From an uncultured Pelagibacteraceae bacterium (lineage in GTDB: Bacteria; Pseudomonadota; Alphaproteobacteria; Pelagibacterales; AG-422-B15): a stretch of 64,000 bases of DNA. The notes under the pieces are model-generated. The model had not been told where the DNA came from. It did not search any database and worked only from the letters and a program-made list of their open reading frames with translations. Below, piece by piece: positions 6,319 to 15,614 of this stretch; within the stretch, counting starts at the first letter, position 1; every line of letters starts with the position of its first letter. The DNA is taken from positions 248,001 through 312,000 of the forward strand of contig CACMIV010000002.1 in NCBI GenBank assembly GCA_902613805.1, read 5' to 3'. Both the position numbers and the translations under genes were made by a program.

Positions 6319-6918
6319 ATGGCCAATAAACCATCTATTAATCGTTCTTTTGAATTAGGTTTTCAAATTGGAGCAAAAAATTATGTTCTCATCTTAGGAA
6401 ATTACATAATTTTATCGATTATGTTAATAATTTCAGGCATTACAATAATTGGTATTCTTTTATGGCCAGCTTTTTATTACGGATATTATGGATCTTTAAT
6501 TAACGTAGCCAGAGGTAACGATGCATCAATTGGTGATTTTTTCAAAATTGGATTTGGAAAGTTTTTTGAGTCTTTGGGTGCTTCAATATTGTATATATTA
6601 GGTATAACAATAGGATTTATTATTCTTATCATACCAGGAATTTACTTCTTAGTTGGCTGGTTTTATGTTCCGTATTTAATATTGGATAAAAACGCGTCAG
6701 TTGGAGAGGCATTCACAGAATCAATGCGATTAGTACATAATAAATCTGGGTGGTGGAAGACTTTCTGTGTAATCTTATTTGTATTTTTAATTATTCTTTC
6801 CTTAAACATTTTTCTGGCTATACCTTTCTTAGGAATAATAATATTAACAATTGGACCTATTGTTCTAATGCCATTTTTGCAAATGGTTTATGTAATTTAC
6901 TATTTGGATACTCTATAA
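6319..6918 (+). CDS. Polytopic membrane protein, YciC/DUF975-like pattern
   Basis: A 199-aa protein with five to six hydrophobic helices. The opening RSFELGFQIGAKNYVLILG, the repeated Gly-rich turns, and the middle segment FYVPYLILDKNASVGEAFTESMRLVHNKSGWWKTF match the 'polytopic protein with a central regulatory-like loop' layout of YciC/DUF975 and related glycerophosphodiester phosphodiesterase membrane domains. Function is unknown. Its start is only 17 bp from the start of the CIA30 gene on the other strand, so the promoters of the divergent genes must overlap both coding starts. Confidence 0.6.
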   Translation: MANKPSINRSFELGFQIGAKNYVLILGNYIILSIMLIISGITIIGILLWPAFYYGYYGSLINVARGNDASIGDFFKIGFGKFFESLGASILYILGITIGFIILIIPGIYFLVGWFYVPYLILDKNASVGEAFTESMRLVHNKSGWWKTFCVILFVFLIILSLNIFLAIPFLGIIILTIGPIVLMPFLQMVYVIYYLDTL

Positions 6919-6939
6919 CAAAAACTTAATTCTTTTACA

Positions 6940-7779
6940 TTAAGCTCTACGATCACTGTGAACCGTCACCCTATGCATAACTCGTTTATCGGGCATATAG
7001 TCTCCAATAGCATAATGCATTGTGCAACGATTATCCCAAATAACTAATGTATTTGGTGTCCACTTAAATCGTATTTGAAATTCTGGCTTGCACATAAAAT
7101 TAAATAAATACGAGAGTAAATTATTAGAGTCAGTTGTTGTCATGCCAACTATCTGGGATGTAAAACTTGGGTTAATATAGAGAAATTTCTCACTCGAAAT
7201 TGGATGAACCTTTACAACTGAATGAATAGCATTTCCAAATTCTTCAAACCCTTTATTTAATTTTACTGAGGACTCTCTATTGTCATCATTCATATAATTA
7301 TTTCGGAAACTTCCCATGTCATGAATAGCTCTTAAGTTTTCAATCTGTGCTTTCAATTCATTGGGAAGTGCCTCATATATTTTTGATAGTGAACTCCACA
7401 ATGTATCACCTCCAACTTCTGGAATTATTTTACTGTACAAAACAGATGCAAAAGGTGGATCATTTTTAAACGTTACATCAGTATGCCATTCATCTGTATC
7501 TGGCGGGTTATATTCATCATTTTCTAGTAAAACAATTTCAGGGAATCCCTCTACATGGGGGTAAACAGGGTGCGATTCTTCAATCGAACCAAAGCTTTTT
7601 GCAAATTTAACGTGAAATTGTGGCGTAATATTTTGACCCCTAAAAAATAAAACTTTGTAATGAATTAAGTCGTCATAAATTTTATTTTGAATTTCTTCAT
7701 TAAAATCTTTTGACAAATCAATTCCACTAATTTCTGCCCCAAGTTCTGGAGATAGTTTATTTAAATGATATTGCTTCAT
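6940..7779 (-). CDS. TauD/TfdA-family Fe(II)/2-oxoglutarate-dependent dioxygenase
   Basis: A 279-aa enzyme of the taurine dioxygenase family. The iron ligands are H99 and D101 (EWHTDVTF) and H255 (CTMHYAIGDY), with R270 (HRVTVH) as the usual 2-oxoglutarate anchor. The N-terminal segment LGAEISGIDLSKDF is the family opening. Such enzymes release sulfite from sulfonates or oxidise other small substrates; the exact substrate cannot be told and no sulfonate transporter is nearby. It is convergent with the membrane protein gene ending at 6918. Confidence 0.88.
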   Translation of the reverse strand: MKQYHLNKLSPELGAEISGIDLSKDFNEEIQNKIYDDLIHYKVLFFRGQNITPQFHVKFAKSFGSIEESHPVYPHVEGFPEIVLLENDEYNPPDTDEWHTDVTFKNDPPFASVLYSKIIPEVGGDTLWSSLSKIYEALPNELKAQIENLRAIHDMGSFRNNYMNDDNRESSVKLNKGFEEFGNAIHSVVKVHPISSEKFLYINPSFTSQIVGMTTTDSNNLLSYLFNFMCKPEFQIRFKWTPNTLVIWDNRCTMHYAIGDYMPDKRVMHRVTVHSDRRA

Positions 7780-7787
7780 TGTTCATA

Positions 7788-7952
7788 TTAGAACAATTTT
7801 GTAACGACAAAGTAAAGTATAATAGAAATAGCAACAAACGAATACCATATAATTACTGTGTTTCTTGCTTTATTTGGATTTAATTTTTTTGGATTTTTGA
7901 GATCTTCCTCAGTAGGTACTGGACCAAGCTTGTGATAAAATTTTTTTTTCAT
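7788..7952 (-). CDS. 54-aa single-pass membrane protein
   Basis: A small protein with a Lys-rich N-terminus (MKKKFYHKLGPVPTEEDLKNPKK) and one C-terminal hydrophobic helix (TVIIWYSFVAISIILYFVV). The start is set at the ATG at 7952 because the longer frame from 7994 would read through the tRNA-Lys gene. It lies 8 bp upstream of the TauD-type dioxygenase and may be co-transcribed with it. Unknown function. Confidence 0.55.
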   Translation of the reverse strand: MKKKFYHKLGPVPTEEDLKNPKKLNPNKARNTVIIWYSFVAISIILYFVVTKLF

Positions 7953-7961
7953 ATTATTAAG

Positions 7962-8037
7962 TGGCGAGCCCGCTCGGGTTCGAACCGAGGACAACTCCCT
8001 TAAAAGGGGAGTGCTCTACCAACTGAGCTACGGGCTC
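7962..8037 (-). tRNA. tRNA-Lys (anticodon UUU)
   Basis: On the minus strand this 76-nt segment folds as a complete cloverleaf. The acceptor GAGCCCG pairs with CGGGCTC; the D arm is GCTC/GAGC; the anticodon stem CTCCC/GGGAG holds loop CTTTTAA with anticodon TTT; the T arm is CTCGG/CCGAG with loop TTCGAAC. The discriminator is G and the CCA end is encoded in the DNA. The TTT anticodon reads AAA and AAG lysine codons, which are abundant in this AT-rich genome. Confidence 0.97.
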
Positions 8038-8104
8038 CTAATTTGAGTTTATATATGATTATTATCTAAAATATATAGGTATTTTTGTATTTCAAGTGGA
8101 TATC

Positions 8105-8413
8105 TTACATCATATCTAGTTCTAATCTTGCAACATCTGACATGCGTGACATATCCCATGGTGGATCCCATACAAGATCGACTGCAACATTTTTTACCCC
8201 AGGTACAGCGTCGACAGCTTCTTTTACTTTTTTTGGCATTTCATCTGCAACAGGACAATTTGGTGTAGTTAATGTCATTTGAATAATAACATCATTATCA
8301 GGAGTAACCTCACATTTGTAAATTAGACCTAATTCGTACAAATCAACTGGAATTTCAGGGTCAAATACAGTCTTTAATGCATCTATAACTTTTTGATCTT
8401 CTACTTTTTCCAT
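8105..8413 (-). CDS. sufT: SufT / MIP18-type Fe-S assembly protein (DUF59)
   Basis: A 102-aa protein with the DUF59/MIP18 pattern: VIDALKTVFDPEIPVDLYELGLIY, a Leu-Thr-Thr-Pro-x-Cys-Pro motif (MTLTTPNCPVADEM), then VPGVKNVAVDLVWDPPWD. Members aid Fe-S maturation; SufT is one class. Being last in the leftward suf operon supports the call. The Cys of the TTPNCP motif is the likely functional residue. Confidence 0.9.
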   Translation of the reverse strand: MEKVEDQKVIDALKTVFDPEIPVDLYELGLIYKCEVTPDNDVIIQMTLTTPNCPVADEMPKKVKEAVDAVPGVKNVAVDLVWDPPWDMSRMSDVARLELDMM

Positions 8414-8995
8414 TTAGTTAAATAATTCTACAAAATCCTCATAGCCTTCTTCACTTAACTTTTCTAGAGGAACAAATCTTAAGGAGGCCGAATTAATACA
8501 ATATCTTAATCCAGTTTCAGTGGGTCCATCATCAAATAAATGGCCTAGGTGTGCGTCCCCATATTGACTTCTTACCTCTGTGCGAAGCATTCCATGGGAT
8601 TTATCAACAACTTCTACAATTTCTATCCCTTTTATTGGCTTATCAAAACTCGGCCAACCTGTTCCTGAATCAAATTTATCTAAAGAGGAAAATAAGGGTT
8701 CTCCTGAGATTACATCAACATAAATCCCAACATCCTTACTATTCCAATACTTATTAAAAAATGGCCTCTCTGTTCCATTCTCTAAAGCAACAATTCTCTG
8801 TTCTTCAGTAAGGTTATTAATAGCTTCCTGTCTTTCTTCAGGCGTGGCAGAACACCAGAAAGGTGTATCCATTACTTCTACTTTTGACATATCGTACTCC
8901 TCTAAGTTTATATCGGCAAAAGACCGGTTTCCATAAATAAGTTGCAAAACAATAAATAATACAAGCAGTGCAAGATATACAGGATATAGTCTCAT
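8414..8995 (-). CDS. msrB: Peptide-methionine (R)-S-oxide reductase MsrB, membrane-anchored or exported, zinc-free type
   Basis: A 193-aa MsrB with an N-terminal hydrophobic segment (about residues 6-21), unlike the cytoplasmic form. The catalytic Cys is C166 in [11 protein letters not shown]. The two CxxC zinc pairs found in many MsrB proteins are absent ([13 protein letters not shown] and [12 protein letters not shown] carry none), so this is the zinc-free type. The resolving position in DSGxGWPSF is Thr (T112), so C48 in FWCSA may take that role. It lies inside the suf operon between sufU and sufT, linking methionine-sulfoxide repair to Fe-S assembly, both targets of oxidants. MsrA is at 1-315. 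Confidence 0.9.
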   Translation of the reverse strand: MRLYPVYLALLVLFIVLQLIYGNRSFADINLEEYDMSKVEVMDTPFWCSATPEERQEAINNLTEEQRIVALENGTERPFFNKYWNSKDVGIYVDVISGEPLFSSLDKFDSGTGWPSFDKPIKGIEIVEVVDKSHGMLRTEVRSQYGDAHLGHLFDDGPTETGLRYCINSASLRFVPLEKLSEEGYEDFVELFN

Positions 8996-8997
8996 AA

Positions 8998-9432
8998 TTA
9001 ATCTTTTAAAGCCTGGTTAAAAGCATGCCATGCCATTGTTGCGCACTTTACCCTCATTGGAAATCCACCTACTCCCTTTAAGGCATAAAGTGAATCTTCC
9101 TCGTTTAAAACTTTTAGGTCTTCATCTGAACCTGAAACAAGATTTGTAAAATCCTTAAATATTTCTTCAGCGACTTCAATTTTTTTACCTTTTAATTTTT
9201 CTGTCATTAATGAAGCAGAAGCAAGTGATATGGCACACCCCTCACCTATGAATTTAATGTCTTCTATTATATTTTGATCATTAAGAAGAAAAGTAAGCTT
9301 TAAACTGTCACCACACAATGGATTATGACCATCGGCACTTTTATTATGAGGTTCACATTCGCCAAAATTTCTTGGTTCACGTCCGTGATCTAAAATTATT
9401 TCTTGGTAAAGATCATTTATTAAATCATTCAT
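8998..9432 (-). CDS. sufU: SufU-type Fe-S scaffold/sulfur transfer protein
   Basis: A 144-aa NifU_N/SufU family protein. Three Cys ligands are present: C40 (NPLCGD), C66 (GEGCAIS) and C130 (RVKCATMAW), with the SufU-specific insert before the last ([11 protein letters not shown]). D42 after the first Cys matches the family. It receives sulfur from SufS. Its start overlaps the sufS stop by 4 bp. Confidence 0.95.
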   Translation of the reverse strand: MNDLINDLYQEIILDHGREPRNFGECEPHNKSADGHNPLCGDSLKLTFLLNDQNIIEDIKFIGEGCAISLASASLMTEKLKGKKIEVAEEIFKDFTNLVSGSDEDLKVLNEEDSLYALKGVGGFPMRVKCATMAWHAFNQALKD

Positions 9433-10661
9433 TTATTAAAAAACTCCTTACACTTATGTAGCGCAATAACAAATTTATCAACTTCTTCTAATGAATTATA
9501 CACACCAAAAGATAATCTGGCCGTTGAATTGACACCGAGATGTTTCATTAAAGGCTGGCAACAGTGATGACCTGCTCTAATTGCTATTCCTTCAACATCT
9601 AAAAACGAAGATACTTCGTGGGAGTGAACATTTTTAATATTAAAGGATATGATAGAGTTCCTTTTATTATCTCCACCATGAATTTCGATAAAATCAATTT
9701 CGTTTAATTTATTAAACGCATATTTAGTAATTTCATTTTCATGCTCGATAATATTGTCGAGTCCAATTTTATTCATGTAATCAATTGCTATACCCAATCC
9801 ATGCGCTTCGACTAATGGAGGAGTTCCTGCTTCATATTTCGCTGGTAATTCTGCATAACTTGCACCTTCTAGACTCACGTCTCCAATCATTCCTCCTCCA
9901 CCTTGATAGGGAGGCATTTCTGATAAAAGATTTTCAGTTCCATATAAAACTCCAATACCAGCAGGACCATAAGTTTTATGTCCAGAGAAAACAAAAAAAT
10001 CACAACCTAGTTTTTGAACATCGATTTTTAAATGAGCAGCTGACTGACAGCCATCAAGTAGAATGGGAACTCTTTTATCTTTACAGATACTTATAACCTT
10101 TTCATTTAATTCAGTTCCAAAAACATTCGAAAGATGTGTTAAAGATACAATTTTTGTTTTATCTGTGAAAAGACTATCAAAATGATCAATATCAATTTCT
10201 CCTGATGGTTGAATATTTGCAAACTTTAGCACAACGCCATATTTGTCTCTTAAAAAAAACCAAGGTATTAAATTTGAGTGGTGCTCTATTAGAGATAAAA
10301 TTACCTCATCACCCTTTTGCATAAACTTTTCATAGAAAGTTTGAGCAACTAAATTTATTCCTTCTGTGGCACTTTTTGTGAAAATAATTTCATTTTCAGA
10401 CCTTGCATTTAAGAATTTTTGAACTTTTTTTCTAGCGTCCTCATATCTAAATGTTGATTCAACGGATAATGTATGAACCCCCCTGCTAACATTAGAATAG
10501 TGATTTTTATAGAAATCATTTGTTTCGTTAATAACTGTATTTGGTTTTTGAGCAGAAGCCGCAGTGTCAAAATAAATAAGATCTTTTTTTTCCAATATCT
10601 TTTTTGAAAGAATTGGAAAATCTTTTCTAACATTTAAATTTAAAGTTTTAGAGTCATCCAT
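9429..10661 (-). CDS. sufS: Cysteine desulfurase SufS
   Basis: About 410 aa from the ATG at 10661. The longer frame from 10718 would overlap sufD and its extra residues do not fit the family; the inner start fits directly after the sufD stop. It is a class V aminotransferase-fold PLP enzyme: K229 in SGHKTYGP binds PLP, and HHCCQPLM near the C-terminus carries the catalytic Cys that accepts the persulfide. The opening IYFDTAASAQKP is typical. It takes sulfur from cysteine for SufU and the SufBCD scaffold, with cysE in the same operon making the cysteine precursor. Confidence 0.95.
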   Translation of the reverse strand: MDDSKTLNLNVRKDFPILSKKILEKKDLIYFDTAASAQKPNTVINETNDFYKNHYSNVSRGVHTLSVESTFRYEDARKKVQKFLNARSENEIIFTKSATEGINLVAQTFYEKFMQKGDEVILSLIEHHSNLIPWFFLRDKYGVVLKFANIQPSGEIDIDHFDSLFTDKTKIVSLTHLSNVFGTELNEKVISICKDKRVPILLDGCQSAAHLKIDVQKLGCDFFVFSGHKTYGPAGIGVLYGTENLLSEMPPYQGGGGMIGDVSLEGASYAELPAKYEAGTPPLVEAHGLGIAIDYMNKIGLDNIIEHENEITKYAFNKLNEIDFIEIHGGDNKRNSIISFNIKNVHSHEVSSFLDVEGIAIRAGHHCCQPLMKHLGVNSTARLSFGVYNSLEEVDKFVIALHKCKEFFNK

Positions 10662-10662
10662 T

Positions 10663-11577
10663 TTAACAGTTCTCTTTAACAAAATTTCGGCCTTTATCTT
10701 GCATTTCTGCATCTTCAATCTTTTCTATAAATTCAGATAGAAAGCCCTGAATGTAAATTCTTTCAGCCTCACTCTTGGATATTCCTCTTGAGGCTAAATA
10801 AAATAATACTTCCTCATCAGCTTTTCCAGAAGCTGCGCCGTGCGAGCAAACAACATCATCATTATTTATTTCAAGTATTGGCGTAAGATTAATTTTAGAC
10901 TCTTCATCAATTAACAAACCTTTGCTAATTTGGTTAGATTGTGTATCTGAGCAATTTTCATCAACAAATACTTTTCCCTTAAAAGAAACATTGGAAGATC
11001 CACGAGTTACAGCTTTGAAGGAACAGTCTGATACCGCGGACTGACTTAAGTGTCTTACATCCAAATTATTTTCACACTTTGAAGAGTTTGACATAACAAC
11101 GCCACTGCCAACATACTTAGCATTTTTTTCATTCAAATTAATCTTTGTCTCGTTTTTTGTAAAATCTGAACCGTTTGTAAAATTAAAATCTTTAAATGTT
11201 GAGCCATTTGATAAATTGCATGTATGAATAAATGAGTTATTAGTATCAGATTGAAACTTGTTAAATCTATATAATTCAAGTATTGAGTGGGAACCTAAAA
11301 ATGATTTTAAAATAAAAGATGTATCAACTATGTAATCATTTTCATCAATAATCTCTAAAGTAGCATTCTCATTTAAATTTATATCAGCAATAATTTTTAA
11401 GTTGCTTCTATTACTGCTTATCAATTTAATTCGTGATGGTATTTGTGAATAATTTGCTGTGATTTTTAATTTTAATTCATCATTTATAATCTTGTGGGAT
11501 ATGGAGAGATTCTTAGAATTGCTTTCAATCCAAAAATTATCTGTGAATTCTATTATTGAGGGTTTTAAAGTTTTCAT
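10663..11577 (-). CDS. sufD: Fe-S assembly scaffold protein SufD
   Basis: A 304-aa protein with the right-handed beta-helix layout of SufB/SufD and the family end: INNDDVVCSHGAASGK, then VLFYLASRGISKSEAERIYIQGFL. The His in SHGAA belongs to the SufB-SufD cluster-building interface. It is shorter than the usual ~430 aa, having a trimmed N-terminal region, as in small alphaproteobacterial genomes. Its start overlaps the sufC stop by one base; it forms SufBC2D with its neighbours. Confidence 0.95.
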   Translation of the reverse strand: MKTLKPSIIEFTDNFWIESNSKNLSISHKIINDELKLKITANYSQIPSRIKLISSNRSNLKIIADINLNENATLEIIDENDYIVDTSFILKSFLGSHSILELYRFNKFQSDTNNSFIHTCNLSNGSTFKDFNFTNGSDFTKNETKINLNEKNAKYVGSGVVMSNSSKCENNLDVRHLSQSAVSDCSFKAVTRGSSNVSFKGKVFVDENCSDTQSNQISKGLLIDEESKINLTPILEINNDDVVCSHGAASGKADEEVLFYLASRGISKSEAERIYIQGFLSEFIEKIEDAEMQDKGRNFVKENC

Positions 11578-12305
11578 TAACTATACCCCTCTTGATCAAT
11601 TCTTGAAGCTAATGTTTTATCGCCTGTTTCTATAACTGAGCCATTTTGAAACACATGAACGTAATCAGGCTCAATATACTCTAATAATCTTAAGTAGTGA
11701 GTAATAATAATAAATGATCTTTCATCATTTCTTAATTTATTGATTGCGTCTGCAGTGGTTTTCAATGCATCAACATCTAGGCCTGAGTCTGTTTCATCCA
11801 TAATAATCAAACTTGGATCAAGCAAATCCATTTGAAGGACCTCATTTTTCTTCTTCTCTCCACCAGAAAAGCCCGTATTCACAAAACGGCTGTGCATGTC
11901 CATTGGTATATCTAGTAGTTTTGATTTTTCTTTTAGAATTTTTAGAAATTCTCCGGCGTCAATTGGTGTTTCTTTTCTTGATTTTCTATGTGCATTAACA
12001 ATCTGCTTAAGATAGGAAGCGTTCGTTACTCCAGGAAGTTCAATTGGGTATTGAAAAGCAAGGAAAAGTCCATTTAATGATCTCTCATAAGGATCTTTTG
12101 AAAGTAAATCTTCCCCATTGAGATTAACTTCCCCTGACTCTACATTATAGTTTGGTTTACCTGCTAGAGTGTGAGCTATAGTGCTTTTACCTGAGCCATT
12201 AGGTCCCATTATGGCATGCACTTCACCCTTTCCAATGTTCAAATTTAAATTTTTTAAAATTTGCTTTTCTTCAACAGTAACATTCAAATTTTTAATCTCC
12301 AACAT
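11577..12305 (-). CDS. sufC: Fe-S assembly ATPase SufC
   Basis: A 242-aa ABC-type ATPase from the ATG at 12305 (MLEIKNLNV), the standard SufC start; an ATG at 12317 would overlap sufB. Walker A is GPNGSGKST, the signature is FSGGEKKKNEV, typical of SufC, and Walker B is SLIIMDETDSGLD. SufC has no membrane partner; it drives rearrangement of the SufB-SufD scaffold. Confidence 0.97.
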   Translation of the reverse strand: MLEIKNLNVTVEEKQILKNLNLNIGKGEVHAIMGPNGSGKSTIAHTLAGKPNYNVESGEVNLNGEDLLSKDPYERSLNGLFLAFQYPIELPGVTNASYLKQIVNAHRKSRKETPIDAGEFLKILKEKSKLLDIPMDMHSRFVNTGFSGGEKKKNEVLQMDLLDPSLIIMDETDSGLDVDALKTTADAINKLRNDERSFIIITHYLRLLEYIEPDYVHVFQNGSVIETGDKTLASRIDQEGYS

Positions 12306-12306
12306 A

Positions 12307-13749
12307 CTATCCAACACTTCCTTCCAAACTTATACTTACAAGTTTTTGAGCTTCGACAGCAAACTCCATTGGAAGTTTTTGCAGAACTTCTTTGCAAAAT
12401 CCATTTACAATTAAACTTTGTGCTTCTTCAGCATCTAAACCTCTCTGCATACAATAAAACAATTGTTCATCACTTATTTTTGAGGTTGTTGCTTCATGTT
12501 CTATAGATGAAGAATTAGAGCTATTTTCGGTTAAAGGAATGGTATTGGCTTTACACTCACTACCAACTAATAATGAGTCACACTGGGTAAAGTTTTTTGC
12601 ATTTTTAGCTTTTTTATGAAAGCTAACAAGCCCTCGATAGGTATTAGATGACTTTCCTGCAGAAATTCCTTTAGAAATGATTCTACTTTTTGTATTTTTC
12701 CCTAAGTGGATCATTTTTGTACCAGTATCAGCTTGCTGATAATTATTGGTAATAGCTACAGAATAAAATTCACCTGTCGAATTATCTCCTCTTAAAATAC
12801 AACTTGGGTATTTCCATGTTATAGCAGAACCTGTCTCAATTTGAGTCCAGGAAATTTTAGAGTTTTTTCCTTTACATAAACCCCGTTTAGTTACGAAATT
12901 ATATATTCCACCTTTTCCATTTTCATCACCAGGATACCAATTCTGAACTGTAGAATATTTTATTTCAGCATCATCAAGCGCAACTAATTCAACATTAGCT
13001 GCATGCAATTGATTTTCGTCTCTCATAGGAGCCGTACAGCCTTCAAGATAACTTACGTAACTACCTTCATCTGCAATTATAAGTGTTCGCTCAAACTGTC
13101 CTGTTTCAGAAGCGTTAATCCTGAAGTATGTAGATAATTCCATTGGGCATTTAACTCCTTTAGGTATGTAAACAAATGAACCATCACTAAATACAGCTGA
13201 ATTTAAAGTAGCATAAAAGTGATCAGTTACAGGAATAACAGACCCAATATATTTTTTTACAAGCTCAGGATGTTTTTGAATAGCTTCTGAAATAGGACAA
13301 AAAATGACACCTATTTCGTTAAGTTTCTCCTTAAATGTTGTTGCAACTGACACACTGTCAAAGACTGCATCTACTGCAACACCAGCTAAAACTTTTTGTT
13401 CCTTTAATGGTATGCCTAGTTTTTCATATGTTTCCAATAATTTAGGATCAACTTCGTCAAGAGATTTTGGTTTTTCTTTGAAATCCTTAGGAGATGAGTA
13501 ATAGTATAAATCTTGAAAATCAATTTCATCGATCTCTGCCTTAGCCCATTTAGGAACTGACATATTTTCTAGTCGTTTGAATGCTGACAGTCGCCATTCC
13601 AACATCCATTCTGGTTCATTCTTTTTCTTTGAAATCAACTTGATAACATCTTCATTTAACCCTTTTGGAATTTTTTCACTTTCAATTTCAGTAACAAATC
13701 CATACTTGTACTTTTCTTGTGTAAAATTATCTTTGTTAACTTTATTCAT
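12307..13749 (-). CDS. sufB: Fe-S assembly scaffold protein SufB
   Basis: A 480-aa protein of usual SufB length. It opens with [17 protein letters not shown] and carries the conserved [27 protein letters not shown] and late [24 protein letters not shown] segments; the His in IEHEAT and the Cys residues in CTAPM and KANTIPL surroundings are SufB hallmarks. SufB is the site of cluster formation. It follows iscR by one base. Confidence 0.97.
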   Translation of the reverse strand: MNKVNKDNFTQEKYKYGFVTEIESEKIPKGLNEDVIKLISKKKNEPEWMLEWRLSAFKRLENMSVPKWAKAEIDEIDFQDLYYYSSPKDFKEKPKSLDEVDPKLLETYEKLGIPLKEQKVLAGVAVDAVFDSVSVATTFKEKLNEIGVIFCPISEAIQKHPELVKKYIGSVIPVTDHFYATLNSAVFSDGSFVYIPKGVKCPMELSTYFRINASETGQFERTLIIADEGSYVSYLEGCTAPMRDENQLHAANVELVALDDAEIKYSTVQNWYPGDENGKGGIYNFVTKRGLCKGKNSKISWTQIETGSAITWKYPSCILRGDNSTGEFYSVAITNNYQQADTGTKMIHLGKNTKSRIISKGISAGKSSNTYRGLVSFHKKAKNAKNFTQCDSLLVGSECKANTIPLTENSSNSSSIEHEATTSKISDEQLFYCMQRGLDAEEAQSLIVNGFCKEVLQKLPMEFAVEAQKLVSISLEGSVG

Positions 13750-13750
13750 A

Positions 13751-14173
13751 TTATTTTACCAACGTTTGTTCTTCTACTAAATCACTGAGATGCACCGTAC
13801 TCAAATAATTACCGATAACTCCCTCAAGATTTTCCCAAAAATTATGAGTTAAACACTTTTTGTTAGTTCCTGAACAAAAAGCATTAGGATTATTGCCACA
13901 TCCCGTAGTTTTTATTTTTTCATCTATTGCATTAAATATGTCCAAAATTTTAATTTCTTCTGTTTGTTTATTTAAAATATATCCTCCACCTGGCCCTTTT
14001 TGACTTTTTACTAATTCAGCCTTCTTAAGGTCGTTAAATATCTGTTCCAAATATGACAAAGATATATTTTGCCTAACAGAAACATGGGACAAGCTGCATG
14101 GTTTTTGTGATCCAAATTTAGCAAGATCAACCATTGCCAACACAGCATATCTACCACGCGAAGTTATCTTCAT
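13751..14173 (-). CDS. iscR: Rrf2-family Fe-S regulator IscR
   Basis: A 140-aa regulator. The winged-helix DNA-binding part opens [18 protein letters not shown] and includes [18 protein letters not shown] and GPGGGY. Cluster ligands are C92, C100 and C107 with His at 110 (CLTH), close in spacing to the C92/C98/C104/H107 set of Escherichia coli IscR, so it should bind [2Fe-2S]. Its start overlaps the cysE stop (ATGA). As second gene of the suf operon, and with an IscR type 1 operator over the promoter (14914-14938), it likely represses its own operon when clusters are abundant. Confidence 0.95.
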   Translation of the reverse strand: MKITSRGRYAVLAMVDLAKFGSQKPCSLSHVSVRQNISLSYLEQIFNDLKKAELVKSQKGPGGGYILNKQTEEIKILDIFNAIDEKIKTTGCGNNPNAFCSGTNKKCLTHNFWENLEGVIGNYLSTVHLSDLVEEQTLVK

Positions 14174-14850
14174 TTATTTTCCTCAATTAATTTTTCAAGC
14201 TTTTCAATTCTATTTCTTAAATCAGAATTATCTTTTTCCAATTTTTCAACTACAGTAGCCCTGCTGTCATCTCCCTTACTGAGACCATACGCTCTAAACT
14301 TTTTTACTCCGGAGGAATTTGGCACAATAGTATATCTAGCTGGATTTCCAATTACACTTTTGTTCGACTCAACATCTTTAGTCACAACTGAATTTGAACC
14401 TACTTTCGAATTAGATCCTATTGTAATTGGACCAAGAATTTGTGCACCTGAACCAATTATTACCTTATCTTTTAAAGTTGGATGTCTTTTCTTATCCTTC
14501 TGACTAGCGCTGTCCTCGCTTGGTGAAACACCCCCAAGGGTTACACCATGGTAGATTGTAACATCATTGCCAATTTCAGCTGTTTCACCGATAACAACTC
14601 CCATACCGTGGTCTATGAAAAAACGCTCACCGATTTTTGCTGCAGGATGAATTTCAATTCCAGTTAATATCCTGCCAATATAAGATATAAATCGTGCGAG
14701 AATTGTAAGCCTTATTGACCATAAGAAATTTGACAATCTATAAATACCAATTGAATGTAGGCCTGGTGAAGTGACCAAAGTTTCAATTCTACCTTTTGCA
14801 GCTGGGTCTCTATCAATATAAGAGTCAATTAAATCAATGATTTTACTCAT
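14170..14850 (-). CDS. cysE: Serine O-acetyltransferase CysE
   Basis: A 226-aa hexapeptide-repeat acetyltransferase making O-acetylserine, the cysteine precursor. Conserved parts are the N-terminal [13 protein letters not shown] region, [26 protein letters not shown], and the left-handed beta-helix repeats ([25 protein letters not shown]). A C-terminal coiled coil ([27 protein letters not shown] spread over the last ~27 residues) follows. It is first in the suf operon, so cysteine supply and cysteine use for Fe-S clusters are co-regulated. Confidence 0.95.
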   Translation of the reverse strand: MSKIIDLIDSYIDRDPAAKGRIETLVTSPGLHSIGIYRLSNFLWSIRLTILARFISYIGRILTGIEIHPAAKIGERFFIDHGMGVVIGETAEIGNDVTIYHGVTLGGVSPSEDSASQKDKKRHPTLKDKVIIGSGAQILGPITIGSNSKVGSNSVVTKDVESNKSVIGNPARYTIVPNSSGVKKFRAYGLSKGDDSRATVVEKLEKDNSDLRNRIEKLEKLIEENK

Positions 14851-14913
14851 TTTAAAAAAAAACCTTGAATTTCAAATGTTAAATTTAGTATACCGTCTTA
14901 AGAGTTACATATA

Positions 14914-14938
14914 ATAACCCACTAATTTAGTCAACTAT
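14914..14938 (-). promoter_or_regulatory. IscR type 1 operator over the cysE-iscR-suf promoter
   Basis: Read on the minus strand, the 25-bp site has left half ATAGTTGACT, centre AAATT and right half AGTGGGTTAT. It agrees with the Escherichia coli IscR type 1 pattern (ATA-S-YY-GACT-R-WWW-Y-AGTC-RR-S-TAT) at 23 of 25 positions by my count, the two mismatches being in the right half. Its TTGACT is also a good -35 hexamer, so bound IscR would block RNA polymerase for the suf operon. It lies 13 bp before the plus-strand hydrolase ATG at 14952 and could affect that gene too. Confidence 0.8.
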
Positions 14939-14951
14939 CTAGTCCTTTAAT

Positions 14952-15614
14952 ATGAATAATCAAGTAAAAGAAATAGTTTTCACAGGCCCAGATGGAAAAT
15001 TAGTTGGAAAGTACAAAAAAGGCCAGTCTTTAAACCCTCCAATTGCTTTGTTAATTCATCCACATCCGCTCTATGGAGGCACAATGAATAACCCCATAGT
15101 GATGGAATTATTTTCTATTTTTGACTCTCTGGGATTTTCAATTTTTCGTTTTAATTTAAGAGGCGTCGGAAAAAGTGAGGGAAAATTTGATAATGGTTTA
15201 GGTGAACTTGCAGACGCCGCTGCAGGGCTTGACTGGATTCAACGACAAAATCCAAATACTAATCAATGCTGGGTTGCAGGTTTCTCTTTTGGAGCATTAC
15301 TCTGCATGCAGCTATTGATGAGGAGGCCAGAAATAACCAGGTTTATCAGTATTTCACCTCAACCAAATTTATATGATTTTAATTTTTTAGCACCATGTCC
15401 TGCGTCTGGGTTAATTGTTCAAGGAAAAAAAGACGAATTAGTCCCACCAGAAGAAACGTCGAGACTTGCTGAAAAATTAAAACTTCAAAAAAATATAACA
15501 GTAGATTATGAAGAAATAGTTGGAGCTAATCACTTTTATGATAACGAAACTGACAGACTAGAAAAAACAATAAGAAAATATATCGAGCGAGAACTTAATT
15601 CAAAATATCGATAG
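14952..15614 (+). CDS. Alpha/beta hydrolase
   Basis: A 220-aa alpha/beta hydrolase. The nucleophile elbow is GFSFGA (Ser near residue 115), the oxyanion region HPHPLYGGTMNNP follows the first strands, and the acid and His are likely in GKKDELVPPEET and GANHFY. It resembles the conserved proteobacterial group of 'dienelactone hydrolase-like' proteins with HPHP...GGTM. Substrate unknown. It is divergent from cysE and overlaps the 3' end of anmK by 15 bp. Confidence 0.85.
   Translation: MNNQVKEIVFTGPDGKLVGKYKKGQSLNPPIALLIHPHPLYGGTMNNPIVMELFSIFDSLGFSIFRFNLRGVGKSEGKFDNGLGELADAAAGLDWIQRQNPNTNQCWVAGFSFGALLCMQLLMRRPEITRFISISPQPNLYDFNFLAPCPASGLIVQGKKDELVPPEETSRLAEKLKLQKNITVDYEEIVGANHFYDNETDRLEKTIRKYIERELNSKYR

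Noticed and set aside
7953-7994. Extended start of the 54-aa membrane protein
   Set aside because: The extra 14 codons would be read from the 3' part of tRNA-Lys, so the ATG at 7952 is preferred.
8038-8104. Promoter of tRNA-Lys
   Set aside because: Several AT-rich hexamers exist (such as TTGAAA), but none pairs with a -10 at good spacing, so none was called.
9785-10096. A 103-codon plus-strand frame inside sufS
   Set aside because: It is antisense to a clear cysteine desulfurase and has no family pattern or Shine-Dalgarno.
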